64,000 nucleotides of DNA from Harryflintia acetispora (GCA_004340125.1 SLUK01000001.1:62001-126000), one strand, 5' to 3'; positions 42,906-52,721 are shown, numbered from the stretch's first letter. Made by a program: numbers and translations. Notes: generated by a model not told the origin, from the letters alone.

Positions 42906-44180
42906 ATGAAAAAACTTCGCACCGCGCTCCCCGCTATGGTCCTGTTGGCCTGTGCGCTCGCGTTGAGCGCCAACGCGCAGGGAGCCGCCTTTGAGCGCAA
43001 TCCAAACGGCGCCGGCTGGGGGATCAGCGTGCCCTTCTCCCCGGACAGCCGGGCGGACTACACCTTCGAGCTCTATCTCGGCTCCTCGACCGCCGACGCG
43101 CTGCCCGAAAACCTGCTGGACAGGAAGGAAGGCGTCACCGCCTCTCCGGTGTTCCTGGAGGCCTACGGCTTCGATCCCTCGATTCCCGGGACCGTCCTCT
43201 GGCTGCGGGTGAGCGCCAGCGTGGACCCGCGCCGTCAGGGGCTGGATACCCCCGGCATGCGGGAGCAGAAAATTACCCTCCCGGGCGGCTGCGGCTGCAC
43301 CGGGCTGTCAACCTACGAGCAGCCCTTCTACTACGGCGACGGCACCGAAAAGAACCCCTTTTTGGTGAGCACGCCACAGCAGCTCCAGCACCTGAACAAT
43401 GGCCGGCACCTACAGCAGGGGCAGTATTTCCTCCAGACCTGCGACATCGACCTTCGCGGTTACGACAGCGACGGGGACCCCGCCAACGGCAACTGGAGGC
43501 CGATCGGCTACACCGTCTATCCCTACGACTCCGGTTATTTCACCGGGCACTACGACGGGAACGGCCATCTGGTCAAGAACATGTCCTTTCATCTGACCCT
43601 GGAAGAGAACACCGCCGGGTTGTTTGGGGCCATTCAAAACAGCACCGTCAAAAATCTCGGGGTGGCCAGCGGGGAGACCCTTTCCGCCAGCGACATCGGC
43701 GGACTGGTGGGTGCGGCGACCAACTCCAAAATTTCCTGTTGTTATACCGATGTGGAAATTTCAGGAAGCATTACCGCACCCATCTGCGGTTCGATGGCAG
43801 GCTCGCTCTTTTCTTCCACTATGGAAAACTGCTACAGCCTGGGCGAAATATCGCTTTCCCAGTACGCGGGCGGGCTGGTGGGAGTGCTCTGGGACGGGCC
43901 GAACACCGTGCGCTGCTGCTACTCCCTCTCCGCTCTCCAGGGGGCCACCGCGGCCGGCGGGATCGCCGGGCTCCAGCGGGGAAGCTACACCATGGACGGC
44001 TGCTACTGGCTGGCTGGGCCCCTTTACGCAGAGGGGTCGGGTGGCGTGACCCCAAGCGGGAACTACCGCCTCGCTTCCCTCTCCGACTTTGAGAGCGGCG
44101 AGCCGTTTCCCGGCTGGGACACCGGCGTTTGGCAGTTCGAGGCGGGCAAGGCCCCGCAGCTGCGCGTCTTCCTGCGCTGA
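42906..44180 (+). CDS. Secreted GLUG-motif protein (locus 2)
   Basis: 424 aa from ATG 42906 (GAGGAGG). Signal peptide ending SANAQ, beta-rich N-terminal region, Cys-rich join (GGCGCTG), then GLUG-type repeats (IGGLVGAAT, AGGLVGVLW, AGGIAGLQ) with WRPIGYTVYPYD and GHYDGNGHLVKNMSF. Paralog of the protein at 6274-7587; the upstream regions of both genes also align (shared ACTAACGGTC about 60-80 bp before the start). No cell-wall anchor seen. Function unknown. Confidence 0.75.
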   Translation: MKKLRTALPAMVLLACALALSANAQGAAFERNPNGAGWGISVPFSPDSRADYTFELYLGSSTADALPENLLDRKEGVTASPVFLEAYGFDPSIPGTVLWLRVSASVDPRRQGLDTPGMREQKITLPGGCGCTGLSTYEQPFYYGDGTEKNPFLVSTPQQLQHLNNGRHLQQGQYFLQTCDIDLRGYDSDGDPANGNWRPIGYTVYPYDSGYFTGHYDGNGHLVKNMSFHLTLEENTAGLFGAIQNSTVKNLGVASGETLSASDIGGLVGAATNSKISCCYTDVEISGSITAPICGSMAGSLFSSTMENCYSLGEISLSQYAGGLVGVLWDGPNTVRCCYSLSALQGATAAGGIAGLQRGSYTMDGCYWLAGPLYAEGSGGVTPSGNYRLASLSDFESGEPFPGWDTGVWQFEAGKAPQLRVFLR

Positions 44181-44182
44181 GC

Positions 44183-44211
44183 TTGCATACACGCCCCAAA
44201 CCCCGTATAAT
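44183..44211 (+). promoter_or_regulatory. Promoter of esterase gene
   Basis: TTGCAT (44183-44188), 17 bp, TATAAT (44206-44211), 3 bp after the previous stop. Confidence 0.8.
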
Positions 44212-44250
44212 AGGTGCAGAACCAATTTATGATGATAAGGAGCGTTCGCC

Positions 44251-45042
44251 ATGGCGCAACTGAGCTGTACCTTCTTTTCCGAGGTCCTGGGGACAGAGAC
44301 CAACCTCTGTGTCGTCCTGCCCGACCCCAAAAACTTCCCCGGCGTCTCTTCGCCGAAGTTTCAGACCCTGACCCTACTGCACGGCTTCTCAGACAACCAG
44401 TCCGACTGGCTGCGCAAATCTTCTGCCGAGCGCTATGCCTGCGACCGGTGCCTGGCGCTGGTGCTCCCCTTCGCGGACAAGAGCTTCTACACCGACATGG
44501 CCTATGGGGACCGCTGGTGGACCTATATCAGCGAGGAGCTGCCGGCGGTGGCGCGCGCCTATTTCCCCCTGTCCGCGCGGCGGGAGGACAATTTCGTCGC
44601 CGGGAATTCAATGGGCGGCTACGGCGCCTTCAAGCTGGCGCTGCGCCATCCCGAGCGGTATGCGGCGGCGGTCAGCTTCTCGGGGGCGCTGGACATGGCC
44701 ACGGTCGCCCACTTCGGCGCGGAGCAGATGGAGGGGATGGCCCCGCCCTTTTCGCTGGTGTTCGGGAACCTCGATTCGGTCGGGGGGAGTGAAAACGACC
44801 TGCTGCATCTGCTGCGCGCGAATGCCGCGGCAAAAAACAACCTGCCCGCCTTGCAGATGTACTGCGGGCGGCAGGATTTCCTGCTGGAGGCCAACCACCG
44901 TTTCAAGGCCCTGGCCGACGGGCTCGGGGTGCCCTGCGGCTACGTCGAGGAGGAGGGCGACCACGACTGGCCCTATTGGGACCGCTGGCTGCGCCAGGCG
45001 CTCGACTGGCTGCCGCTGCGGGGCGCGCCCGTCGAGGGGTGA
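44251..45042 (+). CDS. Alpha/beta-hydrolase esterase (EstA/esterase D-like)
   Basis: 263 aa. Nucleophile Ser120 in AGNSMGGYGAFK; TLLHGFSDNQSDWLR supplies the oxyanion region; the C-terminal HDWPYWDRWL carries the likely catalytic His and an Asp (RQDFLLEAN) is placed before it. This is the family of tributyrin esterases and S-formylglutathione hydrolase-like proteins acting on short acyl or acetylated substrates. No signal peptide, so cytoplasmic. A terminator follows. Confidence 0.88.
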   Translation: MAQLSCTFFSEVLGTETNLCVVLPDPKNFPGVSSPKFQTLTLLHGFSDNQSDWLRKSSAERYACDRCLALVLPFADKSFYTDMAYGDRWWTYISEELPAVARAYFPLSARREDNFVAGNSMGGYGAFKLALRHPERYAAAVSFSGALDMATVAHFGAEQMEGMAPPFSLVFGNLDSVGGSENDLLHLLRANAAAKNNLPALQMYCGRQDFLLEANHRFKALADGLGVPCGYVEEEGDHDWPYWDRWLRQALDWLPLRGAPVEG

Positions 45043-45081
45043 CAACAACGCTGGCGTCTCCACGCCTTTCCGGCTGTGACA

Positions 45082-45114
45082 AAGCAGGCCGCACCCGATG
45101 GGTGCGGCCTGCTT
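45082..45114. terminator. Terminator between esterase and lac operon
   Basis: AAGCAGGCCGCACCC pairs with GGGTGCGGCCTGCTT; can serve both convergent transcripts. Confidence 0.82.
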
Positions 45115-45138
45115 CTTGTATTTATTTACCGGCCTTGC

Positions 45139-46482
45139 TTACTTGCCGAACTTGGTGACAAACTCTTTCTGGACATCCTGCATGGTGGTGGTGACGTCCG
45201 CGTTCTCGAGCAGGACCTTGGCGACGGCATTCTTGTTGGTCTCATACGCCTCGGCAAAGTTCTCGGTGTAGTTGACCTGCGGGATGCGCCCGCCGATGTC
45301 CTTGAACATGCCCAGCACGTTCTGGCCGCCGAAATAATCGTCGGTCGCGTTGAAGTCGTCCAGCTCGAACGCCGGGACGTAGGACGGGTAGAGCGCAACC
45401 TCCAGGCCCTTGCTGACGTTCTCAAGATCGGTCAGGGTGTACTCGGCAAAGGCGATGGCCGCCTCGACATTCTGGGTGGAAGCCGGGATCGCCAGGACCG
45501 AGCCGCCGTTGCTGGCTTCGCCGGTGGTGGATTCGCTGTACTGCGGCATATCCATCACGCCCCACTTACCGCTGTCTTCCGGCGAGAGGTCCTTGATGGT
45601 ACCGGCCATCCAGATGCCGTCCGGCACGGAGGCAACCTTGCCCTCCTTGATGGAGGTCACATAGTCGTCCCAGCTGGTGTCGTTGACGGTGATGCCCGCG
45701 TCGTAAATCTTCTTGGTCATCTCCATCGCGCCGATCGACTCGGGGGTATCCATGCAGGAGTTGCCCGCGTCGTCAAAGTAGAACTTGTTCTGCTGCATGA
45801 GCATGATGCGGTAGATGTGGTCGCGCCTGGAGGTAGCCAGCGGAACCATCGCGACGCCCTCGTTGGCGGCGGTGATCTTCTTGCCCGCCTCGATGAACTG
45901 ATCCCAGGTCTTGATCTCCTCGGGGTTCACACCGGCGTTCTCATAGAAGTCCCGACGGTAGAACATCATGCAGGGGGCCGCGTCCCACGGATAGGCCACG
46001 ATCTTGCCGCGGCTGTCGGTCGCCTCGGCCAGCTTGATGGGCAGCCAATCGTCCTTGTTGATCCTCTCGGTCAGGTCGACGAAGCTGTCGGGGAACTTGT
46101 TGGCGAACTTGGGCATCTGCTCGCCCTCGATGGTCACCAGGTCCGGCAGGCCGGAGCCGGAAGCCAGAGAGGTGGTCAGCTTGTTGTAGACCTGGTCGGT
46201 CCCCATCTCCTCGCACTGGATGTTGAGATCGGGGTTCTGCTCCATGAAGGTCTCGCTCACTTCGCTTAAGAAGTTGAGCGCAACGTCCCAGCTCCAAATG
46301 AGCAGGTCGCCCGACAGGGCGCCGGTTGCCTCAGCCCCGCCCTCTTCGGCCGGCGCCGAGCTCTCCCCGGCGGGAGCCTGCGACTCGGGAGCCGAGCTCT
46401 CGGCGGACTTTCCGCCTGAGCATGCCGCCATGGACAGGGCCATGGCGCCGGCGAGCAGGGAAGCCAATATGCGCTTTTTCAT
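45139..46482 (-). CDS. Sugar ABC transporter substrate-binding lipoprotein
   Basis: 447 aa. Lipoprotein signal with lipobox SMAAC, Ser/Ala/Glu linker, then a family 1 solute-binding fold: DLLIWSWDVALNFLSEVSETFMEQNPD, and YPWDAAPCMMFYRRDFYENAG. It binds an oligosaccharide outside the cell, probably a galactoside given the adjoining lacZ. Last gene of the lacI-lacZ-permease-permease operon; the ATPase is not encoded here, so a shared MsiK-type ATPase elsewhere is likely. Confidence 0.93.
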   Translation of the reverse strand: MKKRILASLLAGAMALSMAACSGGKSAESSAPESQAPAGESSAPAEEGGAEATGALSGDLLIWSWDVALNFLSEVSETFMEQNPDLNIQCEEMGTDQVYNKLTTSLASGSGLPDLVTIEGEQMPKFANKFPDSFVDLTERINKDDWLPIKLAEATDSRGKIVAYPWDAAPCMMFYRRDFYENAGVNPEEIKTWDQFIEAGKKITAANEGVAMVPLATSRRDHIYRIMLMQQNKFYFDDAGNSCMDTPESIGAMEMTKKIYDAGITVNDTSWDDYVTSIKEGKVASVPDGIWMAGTIKDLSPEDSGKWGVMDMPQYSESTTGEASNGGSVLAIPASTQNVEAAIAFAEYTLTDLENVSKGLEVALYPSYVPAFELDDFNATDDYFGGQNVLGMFKDIGGRIPQVNYTENFAEAYETNKNAVAKVLLENADVTTTMQDVQKEFVTKFGK

Positions 46483-46572
46483 GTGTTTTCCTCCTTTAAT
46501 TGTATATCCGTTATACTGGAAAGCCGCGCCCGGGTTTTCCCGGGAAACGGGTCCAATCCGTACCGAAAGGGG

Positions 46573-47400
46573 CTATTCTTTGATCGCCCCGCCCATGATC
46601 CCCGCCACGAACTGCTTCTGGAAAATCAAGAAGATCGCCATGATTGGCAGGGTGGTGATCGAGGCCATCAGCATGATCACCCCATAGTCGCGCCGCCACT
46701 GGTTGCCCTCGAGCATCGAGAGCGCCACCGGGAAGGTATACATATCCTTGGTGCTCAGGATGATCAGCGGCCACATGAAGCTGTTCCAGACGCTCATGAA
46801 CATGTAGATCCCCAGCGCCCCCAGCGCCGGCTTCATGTTCGGCATGACGATCCGCCCGAAAATCTGGAACTCGTTGCACCCGTCCAACCTGGCCGCCTCA
46901 AGCATGGCGGTCGGGAAGGCGATAAAGTTCTGCCGCATGAGGAAGATCCCGAAGGCATTCGCCAGCGGCGGCAGGATGACCGCCTGGTAGCTGTTCGCCC
47001 AGCCGATGTTGGTCATCAGGGTGAACAGCGGGATGTACATGGCCTCCATCGGGATCATCATGGTCATCATGATGACCGCGAAGAAGATCCCGCGGCCCTT
47101 AAACTGATACTTGACCAGCGCGTAGCCCGCCATCGAGTCGATGAGGATGACCAGCGCGGTGAAGGTGACCGAGACGAAGAGGGAGTTTATAAAGACCCGC
47201 ACGCAGTCGATCTTCTTGCTCAGCGTCGCCAGGTTGCTCATCAGGCTGCTGCCGAACATCAGCGTCGGCGGGGCGGCGAGGATCTCGTGGTTGGTGTTGG
47301 TCGCCGAAACGAACATGAAGTAAAACGGGAAGAGGGAGACGACGACCGCTATGATCAAAAAGAGGTAGGTAATCACCCTCGGAATCACTTTTTTAGCCAT
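46573..47400 (-). CDS. Sugar ABC transporter permease (MalG type)
   Basis: 275 aa, six helices. EAA loop EAARLDGCNEFQIFGRIVMPNMKP marks a MalG-family permease. The start overlaps the stop of the partner permease by 1 bp (TGATG). Confidence 0.94.
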   Translation of the reverse strand: MAKKVIPRVITYLFLIIAVVVSLFPFYFMFVSATNTNHEILAAPPTLMFGSSLMSNLATLSKKIDCVRVFINSLFVSVTFTALVILIDSMAGYALVKYQFKGRGIFFAVIMMTMMIPMEAMYIPLFTLMTNIGWANSYQAVILPPLANAFGIFLMRQNFIAFPTAMLEAARLDGCNEFQIFGRIVMPNMKPALGALGIYMFMSVWNSFMWPLIILSTKDMYTFPVALSMLEGNQWRRDYGVIMLMASITTLPIMAIFLIFQKQFVAGIMGGAIKE

Positions 47401-48344
47401 CAGTCTTCACCTCCGTTGGTGAACTTGAATTGCAGGAAGGAGAGGATCCCGATCACCAGCACCAGCACATAGCTGATCGCCGCGGCATAGCCGAACTTGA
47501 AGTAGCGGAAGCCCGAATTGTAGAGGTAATGCCCCACTGTGATGGTCGCGTTGTCCGGCCCGCCGTTTGTCAGAATGAAGGACTCGTCGAACATCTGCAG
47601 GGTGCCGATGGTCGAGGTGATCGAGACGAAGAGGATGATCGACTTCATCATCGGCACGGTGATGTACCAGAACTTCTTCCAGGCACCCGCGCCGTCGATG
47701 TCGGCCGACTCATAGAGCTCGAGCGGGATGGCCTGCAGCCCGGCGATCATGATGATCATATTGTAGCCGGTCCAGCGCCAGGTGATCCCGGCAATGATGG
47801 TGAACCGGGCGCCCCAGGCGGTGTTGAGCCAGTCGATCTTATCGACCCCGAACATACTGAGCATGTAGTTGATCATGCCGTACTCGGTGTTGAAGAGGAG
47901 CTTGAAGATCAGCGCATAGGCGACCAGCGCGGTGATCGAGGGCAGGAAGAGGGACATCCGAAAGAGGGTGCGCCCCTTTAAAAACTTCTGGTCCAGCAGG
48001 GTGGCGAAGGTGAGCGAAAGGACCACCATCGCCGGGACCTGGATGATCAGATAGATACAGGTGTTGCCCAGCGCCTGCCAGAAGATCGGGTCGCCCATCA
48101 GGGTCTTGTAGTTGTCCAGAGCCACGAAGGAATATTCCCCCATGTCGAAGGTCTGGAACGAAAGGATCAGCGAGCTGATCACGGGATAGACCATGAAGGC
48201 GCCGAAAACCAGGATGGCCGGCAGCAGGAAATAGTAGGGCGCGGTCTTTATACTCAGCTTGAAGTGGCTGAAAAACCCCGCCTTCGGCTTTGGCGGCCTA
48301 GTCTGCGCGTTTGTCTCTTTGGAAGTTGCGGTCTGCGTGCTCAA
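47400..48344 (-). CDS. Sugar ABC transporter permease (MalF type)
   Basis: 314 aa from TTG 48344, chosen because AAAGGAGGG lies about 7 nt upstream; the open frame upstream is only GC-rich read-through. Six helices, EAA loop ESADIDGAGAWKKFWYITVPMMK. Partner of the MalG-type permease. Confidence 0.92.
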   Translation of the reverse strand: MSTQTATSKETNAQTRPPKPKAGFFSHFKLSIKTAPYYFLLPAILVFGAFMVYPVISSLILSFQTFDMGEYSFVALDNYKTLMGDPIFWQALGNTCIYLIIQVPAMVVLSLTFATLLDQKFLKGRTLFRMSLFLPSITALVAYALIFKLLFNTEYGMINYMLSMFGVDKIDWLNTAWGARFTIIAGITWRWTGYNMIIMIAGLQAIPLELYESADIDGAGAWKKFWYITVPMMKSIILFVSITSTIGTLQMFDESFILTNGGPDNATITVGHYLYNSGFRYFKFGYAAAISYVLVLVIGILSFLQFKFTNGGED

Positions 48345-48382
48345 AAGTTTTCCCTCCTTTGTCTGCTTGGGGAGCCGGCGCG

Positions 48383-51300
48383 CTACAGCGCGGCGCGCGC
48401 GGCCTCTGCCCTGTCGACGATCCCTTCGCTTTCGCAGCCGAAGAGCTGCCAGCAAAATGCGAAGGGTTCGGGGCGCAGGGTGTGCTGCTCGAGCGCCCCC
48501 GGGCCCCAGCTCGCACTGCCCAGCCCCTGCTGGGCGAAGTCAAGCTGCAGGTGAATATCGCTCTGCGGCCAGAGCTCGTCGGTGTGCCTGGCCTCGGTAA
48601 GCTGCTCCATCGAGTAGTGCAGGGCGCTGAAGCTGAGCGGTTCCCTGCCCACCGCGCACAGCCCCTGCCTGCCGTCCGAAAGATAGACCCAGCGCACGTC
48701 GGCGCGGGAGCCGCACTCCTGGGGCACGACGTAGGGGAAGTACAGGTCTTTGACGCTGCTCTGATAGAGCCCTACCGGACAGCCGAGCTTGTTGTCGCGG
48801 TAGCATTCCCCCGGGCCCCGGCCGTACCAGCTCACCTTTTCGAGCGCTTCGTCGAGCACGAAGCGCATCCCGATCCGGGGCAGAGTGCCCGGCAGCTTAC
48901 CGCGCGGGGTACCCTGCGCCTCGATTCGCACCCCGCCGTCCGGGGTGATGGTATAGCATACCGAAAGGTCGATCTGCCAATCCATCACGAAGGGGGCGTA
49001 GCATTTCTGTACCCGCACCGTCGCGCGTTCCCCGTCGCAATCCACCTCGACCTCCTTGACCACGTTGGTCAGGCGGGGCAGAATGAACTGGTCCCATTCG
49101 GCGCGCAGGTTGATGTCGTTGTCGATCGGGGCGCGGTAGAAGTTAAAGTCCAGCCCCCGGCCGATCATCTCCCGCCCGCCGCAGCGGTAAGAGGTGAGCG
49201 ACCCCTTGCAGGCCGAGAAGGTGATGATCGCCTGCCCGGCGGTGACTGTAATGGCGTCGCCCTCCACCGCAAGCTCCACCTGGCCCGCCGCCTTTTGCGC
49301 CGCGCGCGGCGCCTGCTTGGCGGCCAAGAACTGCTCGTGCGCCACCTCGTCCCCCGGCTCGCTCCACTCGGGGGGCTCGCGGTAGGCAACGCTGATGTCG
49401 CAAAACACCTCCCGCCCGCCGGCGAGGGCCGCCGGCTCTCCCGGCTCATGCAGCCGGACTTTTCTGCTCTCGCCCGGGGCGATCCCGCCGATCCCGAGCT
49501 CCCGCTCGAAATAGCGCTTCCCGGCCGATTGTACCGTGCAGACGGCGCGAAGGTGGTCGAGGGTGCTGAAATCGTAACGGTTTTCCACCGTGACCTCCCC
49601 GCTCTCAGGGGAATAATCGTAGAACGCCACCGGCTCGAGCACCTTTTTGAGCATACTCAGCCCCGGGGTGGGGGTGCGGTCGGCCTTTAAGAGGCCGTCG
49701 GCGCAGAAGTTCAGGTTGTTCGGCCAGTCGCCGTAGTCCCCGCCGTAGGTCTGTACCCCCTCGCGGCGGATCGACTGGTCGATCCACTCCCAGACGAAGC
49801 CCCCCTGCAGCCTCGGATATTTGCGGAACAGCTCCCAATACTCCTGCAGGCCGCCCGGCCCGTTGCCCATCGCGTGGGCATACTCGCACATCACATGGGG
49901 CTTACAGAGGTCCTCCCGGCGCCCGAGCTCCTCGAGGCGCGCATGGGTGGTGTACATGCTGGAATACATGTCGGCCGCCTCGGCCCCGCGGTCCTCCTCG
50001 TAGTGGACCAGCCGGGTGGGGTCGTATCCCTTGATCCAGCGGTAGCAGGCCTTGAAGTTGCAGCCAAAGCCGGACTCGTTGCCCAACGACCAGAAGACGA
50101 TGGACGGGTGGTTCTTGTCCCGCAGCACCATGCGCCGGCAGCGGTCGAGATAGCTCTCCTCCCAGGCGGGATTGTCGCTGATCAGCTTCATGTTGCCGAT
50201 GATCTGCACCTGGTTGCACTCGAGGTCGGCCTCGTCGACGACGTAAAAGCCCATCCGGTCGCACAGGTCGTAAAAGTCGGGATGGTTCGGATAGTGGGAG
50301 GAACGCACGGCGTTGACGTTGTTGCGCTTCATCAGACGCAGGTCTTTTACCATGTGCTCTTTGGTGATGGCGCGGCCCAGGTCCTGGTCCCAGTCGTGAC
50401 GGTTGACACCCCGGAACTTTAGCGCCGCGCCGTTTATGTAGATCAGCCCGTTTTTGAGCTCCACACGCTTGAAGCCCACCTTCTGGGAGTAAAACTCCAC
50501 GCTCTCCCCGGCCGGGGTGCGCAGCTCAATGAGCAGGTCGTAGAGATGGGGGTCCTCGGCGCTCCAGGGGCGCACCTGCTTAAACTCCTTACGGAAGGTG
50601 GCTTCGCCCTCCCCCGGGGCGAGGGCTCGTTCCTCCTCATAGAGGCACTTCCCGTCCTCCAGCAGCTTGACCTGTACCCTGCAGCCCTGCGGCGCTTCGG
50701 TGTGGTCCTCGACGGTGAGCGCCAGCGAGAAGGCCCCGCTTCGCAAATCGCCCTGCAGCACGGCGTCGGCCTTGTAGTCGCTCAGGTGGAGGCGCGGGCG
50801 GGTGATCAGCGACACGTCGCGGATGATGCCGGCCAGCCACCACATATCCTGGTTTTCCAGGTAGCTGCCGTCCGAGAACTGGTAGACGCGCAGCGCCAGC
50901 TCGTTTTTCCCCTCGTGCACCAGGGCGGTGACGTCGAACTCGCTGGTGCAGCGGCTCCCCTGCGAGTAGCCGGCCGGCTGCCCGTTGACCCAGAGGTGGA
51001 AGGCGCTCTCCACGCCGTCGAAGCGCAGCAGCACCTCCCGCGAGAGGTCCTCCACCGTAAAGAAATGCCGGTAGAGCCCGGTCGGGTTCTCGGCCTGGAG
51101 CACCGGCGGCTCCTGGATCGGGAAGACCGAGGTCGCGTCGGTGTAGTGCGGGCGGCCGTGCCCGTGCAGCTGCCAGTGCGCCGGGACCGGGATGGTCCCC
51201 CAGGCGCTGTCGTCGTAGCCCGGCCGGTAAAAATCTTCATCCGAGGCGAAGGGGGTCTCGAGGTACTTAAACTTCCATTCGCCGTTTAAAAGGGTATAGC

Positions 51301-51442
51301 TTCCGGACTGGGCGCGCTCGTATTCCAGCGCCATCTTTTCACTGCGGTAGCCCACATAGAAGGGGCGGGGCGCCAGCCGGGAACGCTGCAGCACATCGCG
51401 GTTGCACCAGTCGCAGCTGGTTAAATCGAATACCTTTTTCAT
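48383..51442 (-). CDS. lacZ: Beta-galactosidase, GH2 (LacZ type)
   Basis: 1019 aa, the length of E. coli LacZ (about 1023). GH2 domains in order: jelly-roll (about 50-215), immunoglobulin-like, TIM barrel (about 330-620), further beta domain and C-terminal Bgal_small_N domain. The acid/base Glu456 is in WSLGNESGFG and the nucleophile Glu520 in CEYAHAMGN. Also GVNRHDWDQDLGR and NAVRSSHYPNHP. No signal peptide, so it hydrolyses imported beta-galactosides inside the cell. Second gene of the operon after lacI. Confidence 0.96.
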   Translation of the reverse strand: MKKVFDLTSCDWCNRDVLQRSRLAPRPFYVGYRSEKMALEYERAQSGSYTLLNGEWKFKYLETPFASDEDFYRPGYDDSAWGTIPVPAHWQLHGHGRPHYTDATSVFPIQEPPVLQAENPTGLYRHFFTVEDLSREVLLRFDGVESAFHLWVNGQPAGYSQGSRCTSEFDVTALVHEGKNELALRVYQFSDGSYLENQDMWWLAGIIRDVSLITRPRLHLSDYKADAVLQGDLRSGAFSLALTVEDHTEAPQGCRVQVKLLEDGKCLYEEERALAPGEGEATFRKEFKQVRPWSAEDPHLYDLLIELRTPAGESVEFYSQKVGFKRVELKNGLIYINGAALKFRGVNRHDWDQDLGRAITKEHMVKDLRLMKRNNVNAVRSSHYPNHPDFYDLCDRMGFYVVDEADLECNQVQIIGNMKLISDNPAWEESYLDRCRRMVLRDKNHPSIVFWSLGNESGFGCNFKACYRWIKGYDPTRLVHYEEDRGAEAADMYSSMYTTHARLEELGRREDLCKPHVMCEYAHAMGNGPGGLQEYWELFRKYPRLQGGFVWEWIDQSIRREGVQTYGGDYGDWPNNLNFCADGLLKADRTPTPGLSMLKKVLEPVAFYDYSPESGEVTVENRYDFSTLDHLRAVCTVQSAGKRYFERELGIGGIAPGESRKVRLHEPGEPAALAGGREVFCDISVAYREPPEWSEPGDEVAHEQFLAAKQAPRAAQKAAGQVELAVEGDAITVTAGQAIITFSACKGSLTSYRCGGREMIGRGLDFNFYRAPIDNDINLRAEWDQFILPRLTNVVKEVEVDCDGERATVRVQKCYAPFVMDWQIDLSVCYTITPDGGVRIEAQGTPRGKLPGTLPRIGMRFVLDEALEKVSWYGRGPGECYRDNKLGCPVGLYQSSVKDLYFPYVVPQECGSRADVRWVYLSDGRQGLCAVGREPLSFSALHYSMEQLTEARHTDELWPQSDIHLQLDFAQQGLGSASWGPGALEQHTLRPEPFAFCWQLFGCESEGIVDRAEAARAAL

Positions 51443-51467
51443 GGGGTTCCTCCCTGTTATGAGAAAT

Positions 51468-52511
51468 TTAGAGGTTGGCCGCCTGGGCCCGCGGCAGCGC
51501 GCCGCCGCAGCTCTGGCGAATCTTCAGGGTGTTGGGGACCACGATCTTGATCCCGACCTCCCTGCCGGTGTGGATGCGTTCCTCGATGGTGCGCACCGCC
51601 ATGCGGCCCATCAGGTCGTTGTGGATCTTGGCGGTGGTCAGCGCCGGGGTCATGAACTGGGCCATGGGGTTGTCGTTGCAGCCGACGATCGCCACCTGCT
51701 GCGGCACCTTGATCCCATGCTCACGCAGCGCCTTGATCGCCCCGATCGCCATCGAATCGTTCTCCACAAAGAAGGCTCTGGGCAGCTTCCCCGCGGCGAC
51801 GGCCCGCTCCATCAGCTCGTGGCCGGTGGAGCACTCCACCTTTCCGTCCACATAGATATATTCCGGATGGAAGCACCCGCGTAGCTTCATGATCTCCTCA
51901 AAATACTTTTCACGCAGGTCCAGAATCGGGCAGCGGTTGCGGTTGTCGTAATCCGTCCCGCCGATGTAGCCGACCTCCTCATAGCCCAGCGAGAAGAGGT
52001 AGCCCAGCGTGCGCTCCATCAGGTCCCGGAAGTCGGGCACCACATAGTCCGCGCCGGGGAAGTCGGGCAGGAAATCGACAAACACCACCGGACGGCGGCT
52101 GATCTGTACCTGCTCCTCGAGCTCGCGGCTCCAGCTGTCGGTGCTGCCGATGACGATGATCCCGTCATATTCGCTCAGCTTTTTCGGCGGGTCCTGCCCC
52201 GGCGGGCAGAAATACTCCTTCACCCGCAGGCCACGGCTCTTCGCCTCGTCCTTGACGTTGGTGCGCACGGTGAGATAATACGGGTCCCCGATCTCCTGCA
52301 GCTCGTCATAAAGCAAAAGCACCTGCAGGCGCAGCTCGCTCTCCTGCTCCTTGGCGCGCTCGGAGACGTGATATTCCAGCTCCTGCGCCGCGGAGAGGAC
52401 CTTCTGCTTGGTGGCGTTGGAAATGGAAAAGCTCTCGTCATGGTTGAGTACCCGTGAGACGGTCGCCAGCGATACGCCAGCCTGCTGCGCAATATCCTTA
52501 AGTCTGGCCAT
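51468..52511 (-). CDS. LacI family transcriptional regulator
   Basis: 347 aa. N-terminal HTH MARLKDIAQQAGVSLATVSRVLNHDESFSIS, then hinge (TKQKVLSAAQELEYHVSE) and a sugar-binding core (VDFLPDFPGADYVV; FFVENDSMAIGAIKALREHGIKVP). It is 25 bp upstream of lacZ, so likely a local repressor of the operon responding to a galactoside. Candidate operators occur at 52532-52564 and 52705-52721 in the divergent control region. Confidence 0.94.
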   Translation of the reverse strand: MARLKDIAQQAGVSLATVSRVLNHDESFSISNATKQKVLSAAQELEYHVSERAKEQESELRLQVLLLYDELQEIGDPYYLTVRTNVKDEAKSRGLRVKEYFCPPGQDPPKKLSEYDGIIVIGSTDSWSRELEEQVQISRRPVVFVDFLPDFPGADYVVPDFRDLMERTLGYLFSLGYEEVGYIGGTDYDNRNRCPILDLREKYFEEIMKLRGCFHPEYIYVDGKVECSTGHELMERAVAAGKLPRAFFVENDSMAIGAIKALREHGIKVPQQVAIVGCNDNPMAQFMTPALTTAKIHNDLMGRMAVRTIEERIHTGREVGIKIVVPNTLKIRQSCGGALPRAQAANL

Positions 52512-52531
52512 CCCTCCGCCTCCTTTTAAAA

Positions 52532-52564
52532 ATTTTAGTAAAATTTATGCTTTAGTTTACTAAA
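52532..52564. promoter_or_regulatory. Candidate LacI-type operators O1/O2
   Basis: ATTTTAGTAAAATTTA (52532-52547) and the palindrome TTTAGTTTACTAAA (52551-52564) lie just upstream of the lacI start. They share TTTAGTAAA half-sites. Confidence 0.5.
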
Positions 52565-52704
52565 AAATATCATTTTACCTCGTAAATGTCAATAGATTTT
52601 TTCTTTTTCATTTGTCTTTTTTATGACAAATCGATCAGAAACTTGACAATATCAAGGGTAATATAGTACGGTATGGAAAAGACCGGCCATGAACTCGAAC
52701 TAAA

Positions 52705-52721
52705 ATCTTACTAAAATTTTA
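52705..52721. promoter_or_regulatory. Candidate LacI-type operator O3
   Basis: Read on the minus strand this is TAAAATTTTAGTAAGAT, nearly the same as O1 and in opposite orientation; it is about 25 bp before the oxidoreductase start, so one regulator may control both directions. Confidence 0.45.
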
